The notes beneath the pieces were generated by a model, which searched no databases, was not told the DNA's origin, and saw nothing but the letters and a program-made list of their open reading frames with translations. Source: Acanthosoma haemorrhoidale (taxonomy: Eukaryota > Arthropoda > Insecta > Hemiptera > Acanthosomatidae). From it: a stretch of DNA of 64,000 bases. A program made the position numbers and the translations under genes. Below are positions 44,840-56,294 of the stretch, piece by piece; position 1 is the first letter of the stretch; every line of letters starts with the position of its first letter. Location: positions 148,939,405 through 149,003,404 of the forward strand of contig OV884012.1 in NCBI GenBank assembly GCA_930367205.1, given 5' to 3'.

Positions 44840-45930
44840 AATGATCACTTTTAACTGGCACATGCAAGGGGTTAGTCATAATATCAACATTTAAAGGTAT
44901 GAATTTAGGAGCCTTACTCATGACAGAGGAAATAAACCAATTATAATTTAATGTAAAAAGAAAGGTCATTCTCTGTTACTAAACGTATCCCAGAAACATT
45001 TATTGATCATTAAATTGACCATAATAGGATGTCGTAAACATGGGATGGAATGAATAAAATTATTTATAGGGGTACAATTACATTTTAGTGTCAATTCACT
45101 AAATGAATTTCTCTGAGAAATATTATTACAGCAATTTTGTTGCATTAAATCCCATATATTTTTTGTTTTTTAAGAGAAAAATTACTGGTGATAACAAACT
45201 TTTAGTTTCATAAAAAAAAAAGGACTTACTAGAGAAATGGCATAAGGCAATCAAAAAGGATTCAGCCTTTTCACACGATCGTCAAAATGTGTGTGGCAGG
45301 CCAAGAAGCCCAGTCGTGATAAACAAATCGTGATTTCAATTTTTTCTTTCTCTACTGGCTTTTTTCGTCTGACCTATCAATCGGATTCTAAAAAGCTAAA
45401 GAAAGCTTTTAACAGTGGTACCTCTGTAGACCTTAATTATTTAAATTATGTACCTGACAGATCTATAATTCAATGCGGGTTGGGCGGAGCTCCCAGCTAG
45501 GCTTTACTGTTAGTTTTTAAAAATATTAACCACATTCGTATATTTAATAGCAGGGGCTGTTCGTCAGAGTAATGCCTCTTCCAAAATGAGCCGTGTGGAG
45601 ATGCTTCAGATCTTCTCGTCTGGGAATTGGCAAATCAACAAACTCTAGACCCGAGTAATTATTTTTTAGCTGTAAGGGTTAGTTAAGTTAGGTTTTAATT
45701 TTGAAGTAAGCGCTCGTTATTTGGCCAGTTATAACGGTAACTAAACCTTTCATTGGATGAGAACTATCAACGAGTCCGAATAGGCGAATATTTGTTCATT
45801 TTCTATTGCCGAATGTCCCGTCATTACTAAAGCTAGATGGGTTAAGTCAAGTAACCTAAGGCATTTTCTTTTTTTTCGTGCTTTACAATTTACTAATGTG
45901 TTGTTTTTTTCAGATTCGAAACTATTGTGT
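44840..45930. other. Stretch without a recognised gene
   Basis: No gene supported. Confidence 0.35.
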
Positions 45931-45933
45931 TAA

Positions 45934-45998
45934 AATTACAATCTGCCTTACTGAGCAATAAGTAATTGTGATAAATGTTCTCATTCATACTATGGCTT
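45934..45998 (-). mobile_element. LINE family D, terminal fragment
   Basis: Only the last 65 bases of the family: terminal hairpin with a T-to-C change that keeps pairing as G-U, and AGATTGTAATTTT. Confidence 0.6.
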
Positions 45999-46270
45999 AT
46001 TACTTCTGGATGAAAAACTAATATATTCTTTTATTACTAAAATTTGAATTTTTGAAATTGTATTAATTATGTTTATATATATGCGGGCAGAAATAAGAAT
46101 AAAGAGTGTACAACAGGAAGAAAAAATATCTCAAGTGGACCCTGGTGTCAGGGGGCATATTTAAGCTTTTCAAATATTAATCAAATTCCTTTGAAGAAAA
46201 TTCTTGTTGTTTGTTAGCAAAAAGTAGCAATTTTTAATTATTATTACTTACTGATTCAAACCATCCCAAA

Positions 46271-46635
46271 ATTTTTTTTTGTTCCATAACCCCTTGTTAC
46301 AAATTATATATCTACAAAATATAGATTCTACAAACGAATCTATTTACAATTGCTTCATTGTATTTACTGTAGTTTGGCTACATTTTATACAAACTCTAGA
46401 ATACAAAATAGTGACATCCATTGCACAAAAGTATAATGATGTACATTATAATTATTAAAAGTGAACTCACCCACCAACGGCACACCAAGCAACGCGTGCA
46501 GGTCGGCGTTCTTGAACCTCTCAAGAGAGGTATGTCTGACTTCTATTTTTATGATCCCATTCTGAAATTGTTGGAGACTTTTAGCTGTATTGTCAGTCAA
46601 GTGAGTATATAGTGGGGCACCGTACAGCGGAGCTT
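46271..46635 (-). mobile_element. LINE family C, ORF2 C-terminus and 3' UTR
   Basis: The minus strand reads YGAPLYTHLTDNTAKSLQQF, QNGIIKIEVRHTSLERFKN and LHALLGVPLVGEFT before the frame is lost. The tail is the T run at 46271-46280. It abuts the 3' end of the family B copy. Confidence 0.7.
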
Positions 46636-46933
46636 GCCCTCTATAGTATAGGTTTTTTATAACTATCTCGATTTTTCCAAAGCTCTCAAAATGTGAAAAG
46701 AGGAATGGGGAAAAATAAAATAACATGGAAGTTATAGGAGTGAAAGGGATCCTTTTACTAGGAGGGACCTATTTGAAGGTTGGGTGAAGGAATTGAGGAG
46801 TGTGGTAGACCTCGGCTGAGGTGTAGATATCTCGGTACAGCGGTGAGAGTCCACTGAAGGATGAGCTTAGAGTCTGTCTAGAGCCTGTAAGTCTGACTCG
46901 CTCAGGGTTGGGTAGCGTTCAGTGGTGTGCCCA

Positions 46934-47260
46934 TCAGAGGCTTGTTGATTGGCCAAGGGCCGTAATGTCCACCATCTTGTCTGCTTTCCCAGACCTACTT
47001 AGTTGCCAACTAGCTGGTAGCGGTGGGGGTTGCAGATCACGGAAGAGAGGATTCTGGCAGTGCTTCATCGAGCCGAAGAACTTGATGTGTCGTTTTCTTA
47101 GGGCTTCTGTGATGGTGGGGACCTCAAACTTTTTATGGATGTTGGGAGCCTTCATTTCTAGGAAAGGGGTGTGGCACAGTACCGAGCGCAGAATCTGAAA
47201 CAGATGGAGCTGATTTATAGTGCTGGTGTGGAGAAACCAGAAAAGTGGAGTTCCAAACAC
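46934..47260 (-). pseudogene. LINE family B ORF2, C-terminal part
   Basis: The minus-strand frame reads FGTPLFWFLHTSTINQLHLF and later VPTITEALRKRHIKFFGSMK. These align with YGAPLFTHLTDNTAKCLQHF and VPSVGEFIRRRHIKFFDSLQ of family C. It begins directly at the edge of the 57-bp array (PALVFG against PALLYG), marking where the array sits in the ORF. Confidence 0.7.
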
Positions 47261-47266
47261 CAGTGC

Positions 47267-49110
47267 TGGTATATATATATATATATATATGATATATAGC
47301 CTCAGGGATATAGCTGGGCTGAAGATGAGGTGCCGGTATATATATATATGATATATAGCCTCAGGGATATAGCTGGGCTGGAGATGAGGTGCCGGTATAT
47401 ATATATGATATATAGCCTCAGGGATATAGCTGGGCTGGAGATGAGGTGCCGGTATATATATATGATATATAGCCTCAGGGATATAGCTGGGCTGGAGATG
47501 AGGTGCCGGTATATATATATGATATATAGCCTCAGGGATATAGCTGGGCTGGAGATGAGGTGCCGGTATATATATATATGATATATAGCCTCTGGGATAT
47601 AGCTGGGCTGGAGATGAGGTGCCGGTATATATATATGATATATAGCCTCAGGGATATAGCTGGCCTGGAGACGAGGTGCCGGTATATATATATGATATAT
47701 AGCCTCAGGGATATAGCTGGGCTGGAGATGAGGTGCCGGTATATATATATGATATATAGCCTCAGGGATATAGCTGGGCTGGAGATGAGGTGCCGGTATA
47801 TATATATGATATATAGCCTCAGGGATATAGCTGAGCTGGAGATGAGGTGCTGGTATATATATATGATATATAGCCTCAGGGATATAGCTGGGCTGGAGAT
47901 GAGGTGCCGGTATATATATATGATATATAGCCTCAGGGATATAGCTGGGCTGGAGACGAGGTGCCGGTATATATATATGATATATAGCCTCAGGGATATA
48001 GCTGGGCTGGAGATGAGGTGCCGGTATATATATATATGATATATAGCCTCAGGGATATAGCTGGGCTGGAGATGAGGTGCCGGTATATATATATGATATA
48101 TAGCCTCAGGGATATAGCTGAGCTGGAGATGAGGTGCTGGTATATATATATGATATATAGCCTCAGGGATATAGCTGGGCTGGAGATGAGGTGCCGGTAT
48201 ATATATATGATATATAGCCTCAGGGATATAGCTGGGCTGGAGATGAGGTGCCGGTATATATATATGATATATAGCCTCTGGGATATAGCTGGGCTGGAGA
48301 TGAGGTGCCGGTATATATATATGATATATAGCCTCAGGGATATAGCTGGCCTGGAGACGAGGTGCCGGTATATATATATGATATATAGCCTCAGGGATAT
48401 AGCTGGGCTGGAGATGAGGTGCCGGTATATATATATGATATATAGCCTCAGGGATATAGCTGGGCTGGAGATGAGGTGCCGGTATATATATATGATATAT
48501 AGCCTCAGGGATATAGCTGAGCTGGAGATGAGGTGCTGGTATATATATATGATATATAGCCTCAGGGATATAGCTGGGCTGGAGATGAGGTGCCGGTATA
48601 TATATATGATATATAGCCTCAGGGATATAGCTGGGCTGGAGACGAGGTGCCGGTATATATATATGATATATAGCCTCAGGGATATAGCTGGGCTGGAGAT
48701 GAGGTGCCGGTATATATATATGATATATAGCCTCAGGGATATAGCTGGGCTGGAGATGAGGTGCCGGTATATATATATGATATATAGCCTCAGGGATATA
48801 GCTGGGCTGGAGATGAGGTGCCGGTATATATATATGATATATAGCCTCAGGGATATAGCTGAGCTGGAGATGAGGTGCTGGTATATATATATGATATATA
48901 GCCTCAGGGATATAGCTGGGCTGGAGAGGAGGTGCCGGTATATATATATGATATATAGCCTCAGGGATATAGCTGGGCTGGAGACGAGGTGCCGGTATAT
49001 ATATATGATATATAGCCTCAGGGATATAGCTGGGCTGGAGATGAGGTGCCGGTATATATATATGATATATAGCCTCAGGGATATAGCTGGGCTGGAGATG
49101 AGGTGCCGGA
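47267..49110. repeat. 57-bp minisatellite, 32 units, derived from LINE ORF2
   Basis: GATATATAGCC recurs 32 times from 47291 to 49064. All steps are 57 bp except three of 59 bp, caused by an extra TA in the AT run. The minus-strand unit reads RHLISSPAISLRLYIIYIY: the first 13 residues are LINE ORF2 sequence and the last six come from an (AT)n run. Because 57 is a multiple of three, long ORFs appear on both strands; they are by-products, not genes. Variant units repeat in a 12-unit higher-order pattern. Confidence 0.95.
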
Positions 49111-49418
49111 AAGAGTAGTAACTCTTACGCACTCTTTTCAGTTTCTTCCTTAAGCGAGTGCCGAATGTCATATGCCTGCCTAGGTTGATTCCTAGGTAGC
49201 ACATCTTATTGGCGAGATTACAGTCAGTCCCGTCTATGTTGTAACTGGTTGGGAGCTTTCAGTGGAGTTTCCCGTGATGGAACCAGAAAACGATCCCTTG
49301 TGTCTTAGCCGGGTTCACCAGGATGCTGATAGCTCGTAGTCTGTCAACGATTGCCTGCAGGGCGCCCCCTCTGCAGTGTTTAGTGGTCTCGCTGTGTTGA
49401 GGCTGGTGCTCTAGACTC

Positions 49419-49991
49419 CTATGTCGTCCGCATAAGCCACCACCTCACAGTTTGGGTATGATGCTCTACTATGCGCGCGGTGAATATGTTGAAGAGTAGA
49501 GGTCCCAGCTCCAACTCGTGGGGTACTCCGATTATGAAGTCTCTTCTGGTGGTAGAGCTTGTTCCTATTCGCACATAGAAAGTTCTACCAGCGAGATAGG
49601 ACGCCATTATGTCCTGCAGCTGTACCGGGAATTCATGCTCGCTCAGACGTCGTAGTAGTAAAAGATGATCTACAGAGTCAAACGCTTTAGAGCAATCGAG
49701 GGAGATCATCACAGTGACTCTGTTGCTCCGCATGTTCGTATTGACGTGCTGTTGACGCGATGTTTGTAGAGGATTATCTCGCAGACCTTCGACATTTGAG
49801 TCTGACAGCTGATAGGCCGGTTGTATGATGGCTCGTATCCACTCTTGGCCGGCTTTAGCAGTAGGATGACAATGGCCTGCTTCCACGTCAGAGGAAAGTA
49901 ATGTAGTCTCAGGCAGGGATTTATTATGTTCACTATGTGAGATATTCCCTTCCACGGTAGCTGCTTCAGAAATATGTTCTGGATGTTCCAT
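49419..49991 (-). pseudogene. LINE family B reverse transcriptase remnant
   Basis: Frames on the minus strand show INPCLRLHYFPLTWKQAIVI, LLKPAKSGYEPSYNRPIS, then MISLDCSKAFDSVDHLLLLR, GVP-ELELGPLLFNIFTARI and finally VVAYADDIG. These are the ordered RT blocks of Jockey-type LINEs. The GVPQGS box is degenerate, and at least two frameshifts split the blocks. Confidence 0.75.
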
Positions 49992-50004
49992 GCTGCTTTG
50001 TTGC

Positions 50005-51283
50005 CTCTGCTACAACGAAGGTAGGATGTATATATCTGTATGGGTCGGGGTCTGCCGGACGGGCGCTGTGATTGGCTCGCTGTTGCTAAGCCCTCTCATG
50101 TGATTGGCCAGCATGTCGGCGAGCTCTGTGACGTAGATGAAATGAATTACAAAAAGGCTCATTGGGCAAGAAAAAAACTAGTAATATCTTAACTAATCTT
50201 TGGGATTTACTATTTTTTTAAAGAAAAAAAAAATCCAGGTCTACTTTATCACGTTTCTTATTTTATTATCATACTTTCTTTCATTAATCCTTCTAAAATA
50301 TAAGTGTCTAAGAATAACTGATAAATTATGGCTTGAATATATATTTTCTCATAACCATCATAACCACGATTTTTTTAATTATATATTTGAAACGGGAAAA
50401 AAGGCTCCGGTTGAAATGTAGACATGAAGACAAATATGCAGTTATATAAAAAATATCGACTTTGCGCACATGACCAAACGAAGTAATATCAGGGAGGCAA
50501 CAATTTTTTGCATAGTCGGACACGAGTTGAATGTTCACTATAAAAAAAAAATAAAGAAAAAAAAATGAAAAAATAAATAAAGGAAATGATTATTGCGGAA
50601 ACATCGACTCCCCCGTGGCCCAAGGGTCCGGGTTATTAAGTACATTTTTTTTCGGACAGGTCCCCTAGGCCCGTCATAGCTGCATCCACCTGCAAATCCA
50701 ATAATGAACGTTAGGAGGGAAATTGGAAACCGTATGTCACCAGATATCCAATCAAAGCCGCCCTCCAGGCAAGTCTCCAGAGCCAAGTATTTTTTAATAT
50801 AAATTATAACCCTTCCGACGGAGGGACCTGCGTCCCAATTACAGCCGGATGCAAGCAATATTTTGTTTTACAATTTTTTTTTCCTCCTGCACGACGAACC
50901 CCCCCCCCCCTTCCCTTGTTTGCGTTACATTTCCAATAGACAATGCGATGTCGGACGTCATACGCAGATCTGCAGATTGTACGGACATCCCTCACCTGTC
51001 GATGTAGCTGAGGTGAAACAAAATATGCCTGGGTAAGGATTTATCTTTGACAGGGTTTACGGGCTCCTACCTCACTGAGTTTTATGATGGACAACATTAA
51101 AATTCATACAAGCTCACCAATATGCACTAAATTGGACTTGAATACATTTTATATGAGCTATAAGCGTATTTTGTTATGCAATTAAAAATAGAGAATGTTC
51201 TCTATTATGGGTCTATCTCCTATATAAATAAAACCTCCACAACAACTTTATTATCTATATTATACAATCTTCCTCATTATCAT
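50005..51283. other. Stretch without a recognised gene
   Basis: A short GC-rich stretch at 50.04-50.14 kb may be the upstream part of the LINE B copy. Another at 50.6-51.0 kb, with a C run at 50900-50910, is unrecognised. Confidence 0.35.
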
Positions 51284-51890
51284 TATAAGTAATTGTGATA
51301 AATATTTTCATTCATTACATATTTACAATTTTCATTCACTCGCTCATTCATACAGTATTTACAAACAGCCCAGAGACCTCCCAAGTCCACATGGTTGTCA
51401 CCTCCCTCGCGTCCGAAAATGGAAGCGGAGTCTTAGAAAGTCCTACACGCTCCTCCGTCAACCGCGTCAACGGATACGAGCCCGTGGCTGACGAAGAACG
51501 CGAGAGCCACATACACTCAGGACATGATTGGAGAAACTTGTCATTGCCAGGACTCCCACTGTCACGCATTTATAGCAGGTCACGATGACACTGCCGTTTC
51601 AGTCCCGAGGAGGATTATAGGGATGAGTGGTGCAGTGCAATGTCTGGGCTAGGGGATTAGGGTGGTTGGGTAGATTACTATGGGATTTCATGAACTTGGA
51701 AGGGATGAGTTCCAGAATGTAAGGTATATTAAGATCGTTATGAAGGGTTGTGTTGCTGACGTAATAAGGGCATTTACTATTGTTCTCAGGACTTTTGATT
51801 GAAAGGATTGGATACGCTTGATGGTTGACTTTTTTGCAGTTCCCATAGCTCTATCCCGTATGTCCAGATTTTGTAAATTAGTAATAAATA
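51284..51890 (-). mobile_element. LINE family D (Jockey-type), ORF2 end and 3' UTR
   Basis: The minus strand reads GTAKKSTIKRIQSFQSKVLR and TIVNA, then shifts frame. This matches the copy at 61.4 kb (AKKSNIKRIQSFQSKVLRTI). The GC-rich 3' UTR follows down to 51.28 kb. Confidence 0.7.
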
Positions 51891-51899
51891 AAAACAACG

Positions 51900-52321
51900 T
51901 ACAAATAATTAAATTAAACTCGAGCTAACAAAAGAGAACAATTCACAACCACATAGGAGGGGAAAAAATTAATATACCTTAAATTAGAAAATATAATCCA
52001 TGAATTTGTTTAAATGAAAAAAACAACTATAATATATGAAAGAAGGCCATAAAATAAACATTAGTAGTTAATCCTATACAAGGTTTCATCCATGGATTTA
52101 TCGACTATAAGGACACACGATAGCTAATGAAGAAAATACAAAATATCCCAAAACTAATAAATAAAAATACAAAAAAAAATATATACATAATAAGTATTAG
52201 TAATAATGAATAAATAATTCCTAGGTTATCATGCGTCTTTCTGGGTACGCTAAATAATAACATAAAAAAAAAAAAACTAATATTTAAGAAAGAAGGGTGG
52301 TAACAAAGGTTTTAAAAGTAC
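51900..52321. other. AT-rich, possibly LINE 3' UTR
   Basis: No gene. It may be the 3' UTR of the CR1-like fragment that follows, since that lies on the minus strand. Confidence 0.3.
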
Positions 52322-52865
52322 CTAAGGATAATTCATGGTGGATATTAAGAAGAAGAGACTTGCCGAGAGAGATGGAACAAGAAAAAAAGGGACTGTCCAA
52401 CGCAACAGTTCTGTGGGGAGGGTTATAAATGTCAGAAAGTATAGATCTTCAGTTCCGGGAATTGACTTACAATTTACACTGTAGGAAATTGTAAATGTAA
52501 GAGAGATTATACGAGTGAATAGTTTGAACAAATGAAAAAGTATGAAGAAGAAAGTGTTTTCAACGCAAGGAGGGGGCCACCCTGAATTTGAGATTTGATA
52601 AACAGAAGCAGGCGGGGTCCCAATGACAAATCTAACAAAACAGTTCACGACTCACATCAGCCTGTTAGTCTCCAATCCTACCAAGAGACCCTTATATACC
52701 ACTTGGCAATAGTCAAAGGGAGTAGTTGATGTGTATAATAGGGAAACATATGAGGTTGAATACTTTAAGGGTAGCTATTCAGTTTAAGGGTGGTTTTGAT
52801 AGTGATAGCGATACCTAGGTATTGAGGGTGGGGTGGTCAAATACCGTAGTAGCGTGGAGATAGGA
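52322..52865 (-). pseudogene. CR1-like LINE polymerase C-terminus
   Basis: The minus strand reads YCQVVYKGLLVGLETN in one frame, then, in another, NCFVRFVIGTPPASVYQISN, FFFILFHLFKLFTRIISLTF and ELLRWTVPFFLVPSLSASLF. The order IDYCN-like, LQ-x-CVRFVxGxxRxxxV, LHxLLLLFKLF, RRSFxxxAxxLWNSL is that of CR1-type C-termini. One stop and at least one frameshift are present. Confidence 0.5.
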
Positions 52866-52868
52866 TGG

Positions 52869-52872
<4 letters not shown>

Positions 52873-52908
<36 letters not shown>
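52873..52908. repeat. (AT)n microsatellite
   Basis: About 18 AT units followed by a T run that is the tail of the next LINE copy. Confidence 0.9.
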
Positions 52909-52911
<3 letters not shown>

Positions 52912-53690
52912 TTTTCTAAACCCCTTTAAATTTTAATACAGTGTGTGAAAATATGAACAATACGAACAAAATAATCGACAAATTTTCTCCTCATTCTGCT
53001 ATGCACAGATGCATTTAAAGGAGGTTGGGTTGCATATATAAGATTGAAGTTAAAAGGAAAATACATAAATACATTACAAGGTAATGGGGCTCACCTTCAG
53101 TTTAAAAATGGGAGAAAAACTTACAAACTAAAAACCTATATCTAGAACCTAAGACTAAAGCGTTCCAGCCGCGACAGGGTCCTTCCATCCATGGGGGAAC
53201 GGAGCGGGGGTTATCGTGTTAAACACCGGGTTTGTCAAGTATTGCAGGGAGTCGAAAAATTTGATATGTCTACGTTGCATGAATTCATCCACCATAGGCA
53301 GCTCAAAGATCTCGTGAAGCTCCGCAGCTCGAATGAAGTACCTCTGACCACTTTCATCAGTATACCGTTTTGGAATTGTTGGAGTTTCCAAGCTATCGTA
53401 TACGTCAGATAACGAAAAAGCAGTACACCATACAGCAGAGCAGGCCTGAGTATGCTCTTGTATATCAACAGCTTGAGACGCAGTGATAGATTGGGGGAAG
53501 TCAATAAATGCGTAAGCCGGTAAGACTTCGTGCGAGTATCCTTCAACTTCTTCGTAAAATGGTTACTAAAATGGAGGTGTCTGTCCATTTTAATTCCCAG
53601 ATATACTAGGTTGTTGGCTGGTGAACGTGGTTGAATATGGCAGTAAAACGCTTTTTGGCCGTTTGCTTTGCGCATGACCGTTAGAAAAAG
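52909..53690 (-). mobile_element. LINE family C relative, ORF2 C-terminus and 3' UTR
   Basis: The minus strand reads YLGIKMDRHLHFSNHFTKKL, SYRLTHLLTSPNLSLRLKLL, IYKSILRPALLYG and LQQFQNGILMKVV in one frame (53675-53235). It then continues in another frame with FELPMVDEFMQRRHIKFFDS and LQYLTNP (to 53155). A single frameshift separates them. It shows the unexpanded form of the segment that became the 57-bp array at 47-49 kb. Confidence 0.75.
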
Positions 53691-53699
53691 AAACTCTAC

Positions 53700-54710
53700 G
53701 CCCTACCCAGAATACTGTATGTGCTAATAAAATTTGGTGAAGGGGAGATTTTTAAGAACATTTTCGCATAGTGAGCACTAAGGAACACAGATTTTCTCTA
53801 TACCACCAATCGTGATAGTGTGACTTGCCCGTCAACATTAGTAACCACAATAACGGGTAAGCTCAAAGTGGCTACGAAAAAAATCCATTTATATGTTAAC
53901 AGTGTACATATTCAAATGCCTACAACCCACCGCTTGTACATATGAGATATTAGGCAATGCTCGAGGGACAGGGTGGGGGTTTCCTCTCCACGGGGACAAT
54001 TATAGAAGGGGATTATACAATTAAGGGAAACAATGTGAACAGAATTAGCGTAGTGTTGATTTTCATTCCAGGCCGTGGGGCGAACCGTGTGGTGGGGACT
54101 TGGCAGGAGACGCTCGTTTTCCCGGTAAATGTGAAGTGTTGACGGACTTACAAGTAGCTGGCTTGGTATGCGTATTACAGATACAGCGTGCGAGCTCGGC
54201 TAATGTTTCCGCCTATTGTAGCCCTAGTTGCTATATTACATCCCTCACTGTCTAATGACAATAGTCAATGGATCACTTATGGCATCTTGTCCTTCCTATA
54301 CTGTCTTCAAATCTAACAGAATTGCGGGCTTAGATGTAATTAAATATGAGACACACCTCACCTTTTTGTTTTTTTCTCTCAATGAGTCCTTTTTGCAGCA
54401 TACGCTGCTCTTTTCAAATCCTGCAAAAAATTTAATAACTGGCTGAAAAAGACTCGGCTGATAAAGAAGGGATGGATATGATTATTATTTCAACAACCAG
54501 AAATGATACCAATAATTGTAATTTAATAATCAAACATTTTCTTAGTCATTTATTTGTTGCCAAAGTAGATTCAACCATCTTCTTCTAACCAAAAGCGTGT
54601 ATTTTAGTTTTATATATTTTATTAATTGGATTTTAATTTTAGTTCAAAGACGCTCTTGTGACAGGGAACTATAAGTATTGAGCCTATATAACATCAATTA
54701 AAATAAATAA

Positions 54711-54782
<72 letters not shown>

Positions 54783-56118
54783 TCTGTGAGAGAGAAAAAA
54801 TGGTTATGCACTAACATAAATAAAATGCAATCTCATAATATTCAACAAAGTATAAAGATAAGTATGTATTAATAACTTAAAAAACAATTATTACTAATTA
54901 AAAAAAAAAGAAAACTATTTAACAAGACTAAACTCAATAAAAAATCTTAAATTATTATAATGACAGCGTAAATTAGGTAACTTATCACAAGGAGTATCAA
55001 TACAATAAAAAAATCTGGGCATTACAATTTACAACTTACAAACAATTTTTAAAAATCAAATAAATTACTCATATTTCTTTACTGGCTTTCGAGAAGTTTT
55101 TCTGACTTTTTATAGTTTTTTGTTCTCGCGTGTTTTTGTTTTTTTCATTTGCTTATACTTTTTTCAACCATCACATTTCTTTAGAACTTAGACGATAAAT
55201 CTCCGTTACACAACATAAAAAAGGCACAACATATAAAACCTGTGTGGTTTAACTTCTTATTTTTAGTTTTTTTATTGTTTTTTAGGTAATATAGGGAATA
55301 CTCGTCCATGTGTAAGCAATATTTTCAAAAGTTACAATAATTCATAGGCATGCGATTACACAACATATGTATCGATTAAAAGATTATCATGTACTGACAA
55401 AGTTACATTTCTTATGTTTCTAGCACCACCACCTGTTGTTATTAACAATACAATCCAATTCAAGCTTATTGGGGGAAAAGTCTGATTAATTAGACTACCC
55501 GGTTCCAATCAGCTGCCAATTTGAGGGGATAGTTTCATTTAAAAGCCCATTGTTTAGCTTAGTTGGATATTAATTATTACCACTGTGCCATTGGTAAGTT
55601 TAAGCGAGCTAATACTAACCCGGCCCAAATTAGTTCAGTTTAGTGTAAACACATTCACTGTGGCAAATTGAATGGTCCGATCAAATCACGACTCTATCAT
55701 TATTTTATTAATAATATTATCTTAGGTCTTTATCTTGAAATTGATTATGTCAATTGACTGTTTTTTAACCTAGGAAATTCGGAAAACAATACCGATGCTA
55801 TTTCTCTTTCGATAGTGGATTAGGCCTGCGGGTACTTATAGTGTATACACTGTCCTTTGAGAACTAAGCACCATTGAGATATCCAAGTTTATTGTGCACA
55901 ATTGTTTGATGAACAATTCTTTATTACATTTAATTAAATATGTCATTTAGCGGAAAACTTACACATTTCTTTCTAAGATATAAACTTGATTTTTTCAATC
56001 TAAGCGTAGGGTATTTAATTAGCCAATAAAATAACTTTTTTTCGTGTGCAATTCTCAGATCAGTTAAAGTAATTAAAATTTACGGCGAAACATTACCCCA
56101 CTTTTTTGTTTAGGTATT
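53700..56118. other. Stretch without a recognised gene
   Basis: AT-rich apart from a CT microsatellite at 54713-54785, annotated separately. No gene supported. Confidence 0.35.
54713..54785. repeat. (CT)n microsatellite
   Basis: About 36 CT units with a few CTAT interruptions near the right end, followed by GTGAGAGAGA, which can fold back on it. Confidence 0.95.
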
Positions 56119-56290
56119 TTTATTGAAATAAAATTGCAATCTGGCCTCGCAAGAGAAAGAGGAAGTGGAGATTTCGGAGATTTCCAACCTTCCTCTGTCC
56201 AAGAGCACGAGAGCCACAGACGCTCAGGACATGACGAACTGGCCATTGCCAGGACTCCCGCTGTCATGAATTTACAACAGGTAATGACGC
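56119..56290 (-). mobile_element. LINE family D, rearranged fragment
   Basis: Terminal bases AAAATTGCAATCTG, a shortened GC-rich block, then AGAGCCACAGACGCTCAGGACATG and CATTGCCAGGACTCCC. The order is that of family D on the minus strand with an internal deletion. Confidence 0.55.
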
Positions 56291-56294
56291 CACT

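Larger units (their letters stand above)
46650..50000 (-). mobile_element. LINE family B (Jockey-type), partial ORF2 with an internal satellite
   Basis: This is the longest LINE copy in the window. Read from high to low coordinates it shows the pre-RT and RT blocks (49.99-49.42 kb), a YADD box (49423-49434), a YLGINLGRHMTF block (49.2 kb), the 57-bp tandem array, the C-terminal block (47260-46934), and the 3' UTR ending in T-rich sequence at 46.65 kb. Several frameshifts and stops make it non-functional. No endonuclease domain is seen, so it is 5'-truncated or decayed there. Unexpanded homologous sequence at 53.5 kb (family C) shows what the ORF looked like before the array formed. Confidence 0.75.

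Noticed and set aside
47330..49204. Long ORFs on both strands through the 57-bp array (up to 404 codons)
   Set aside because: The period is a multiple of three and the unit lacks stops in these frames, so the ORFs are forced by the repeat. They are not evidence for a repeat protein.
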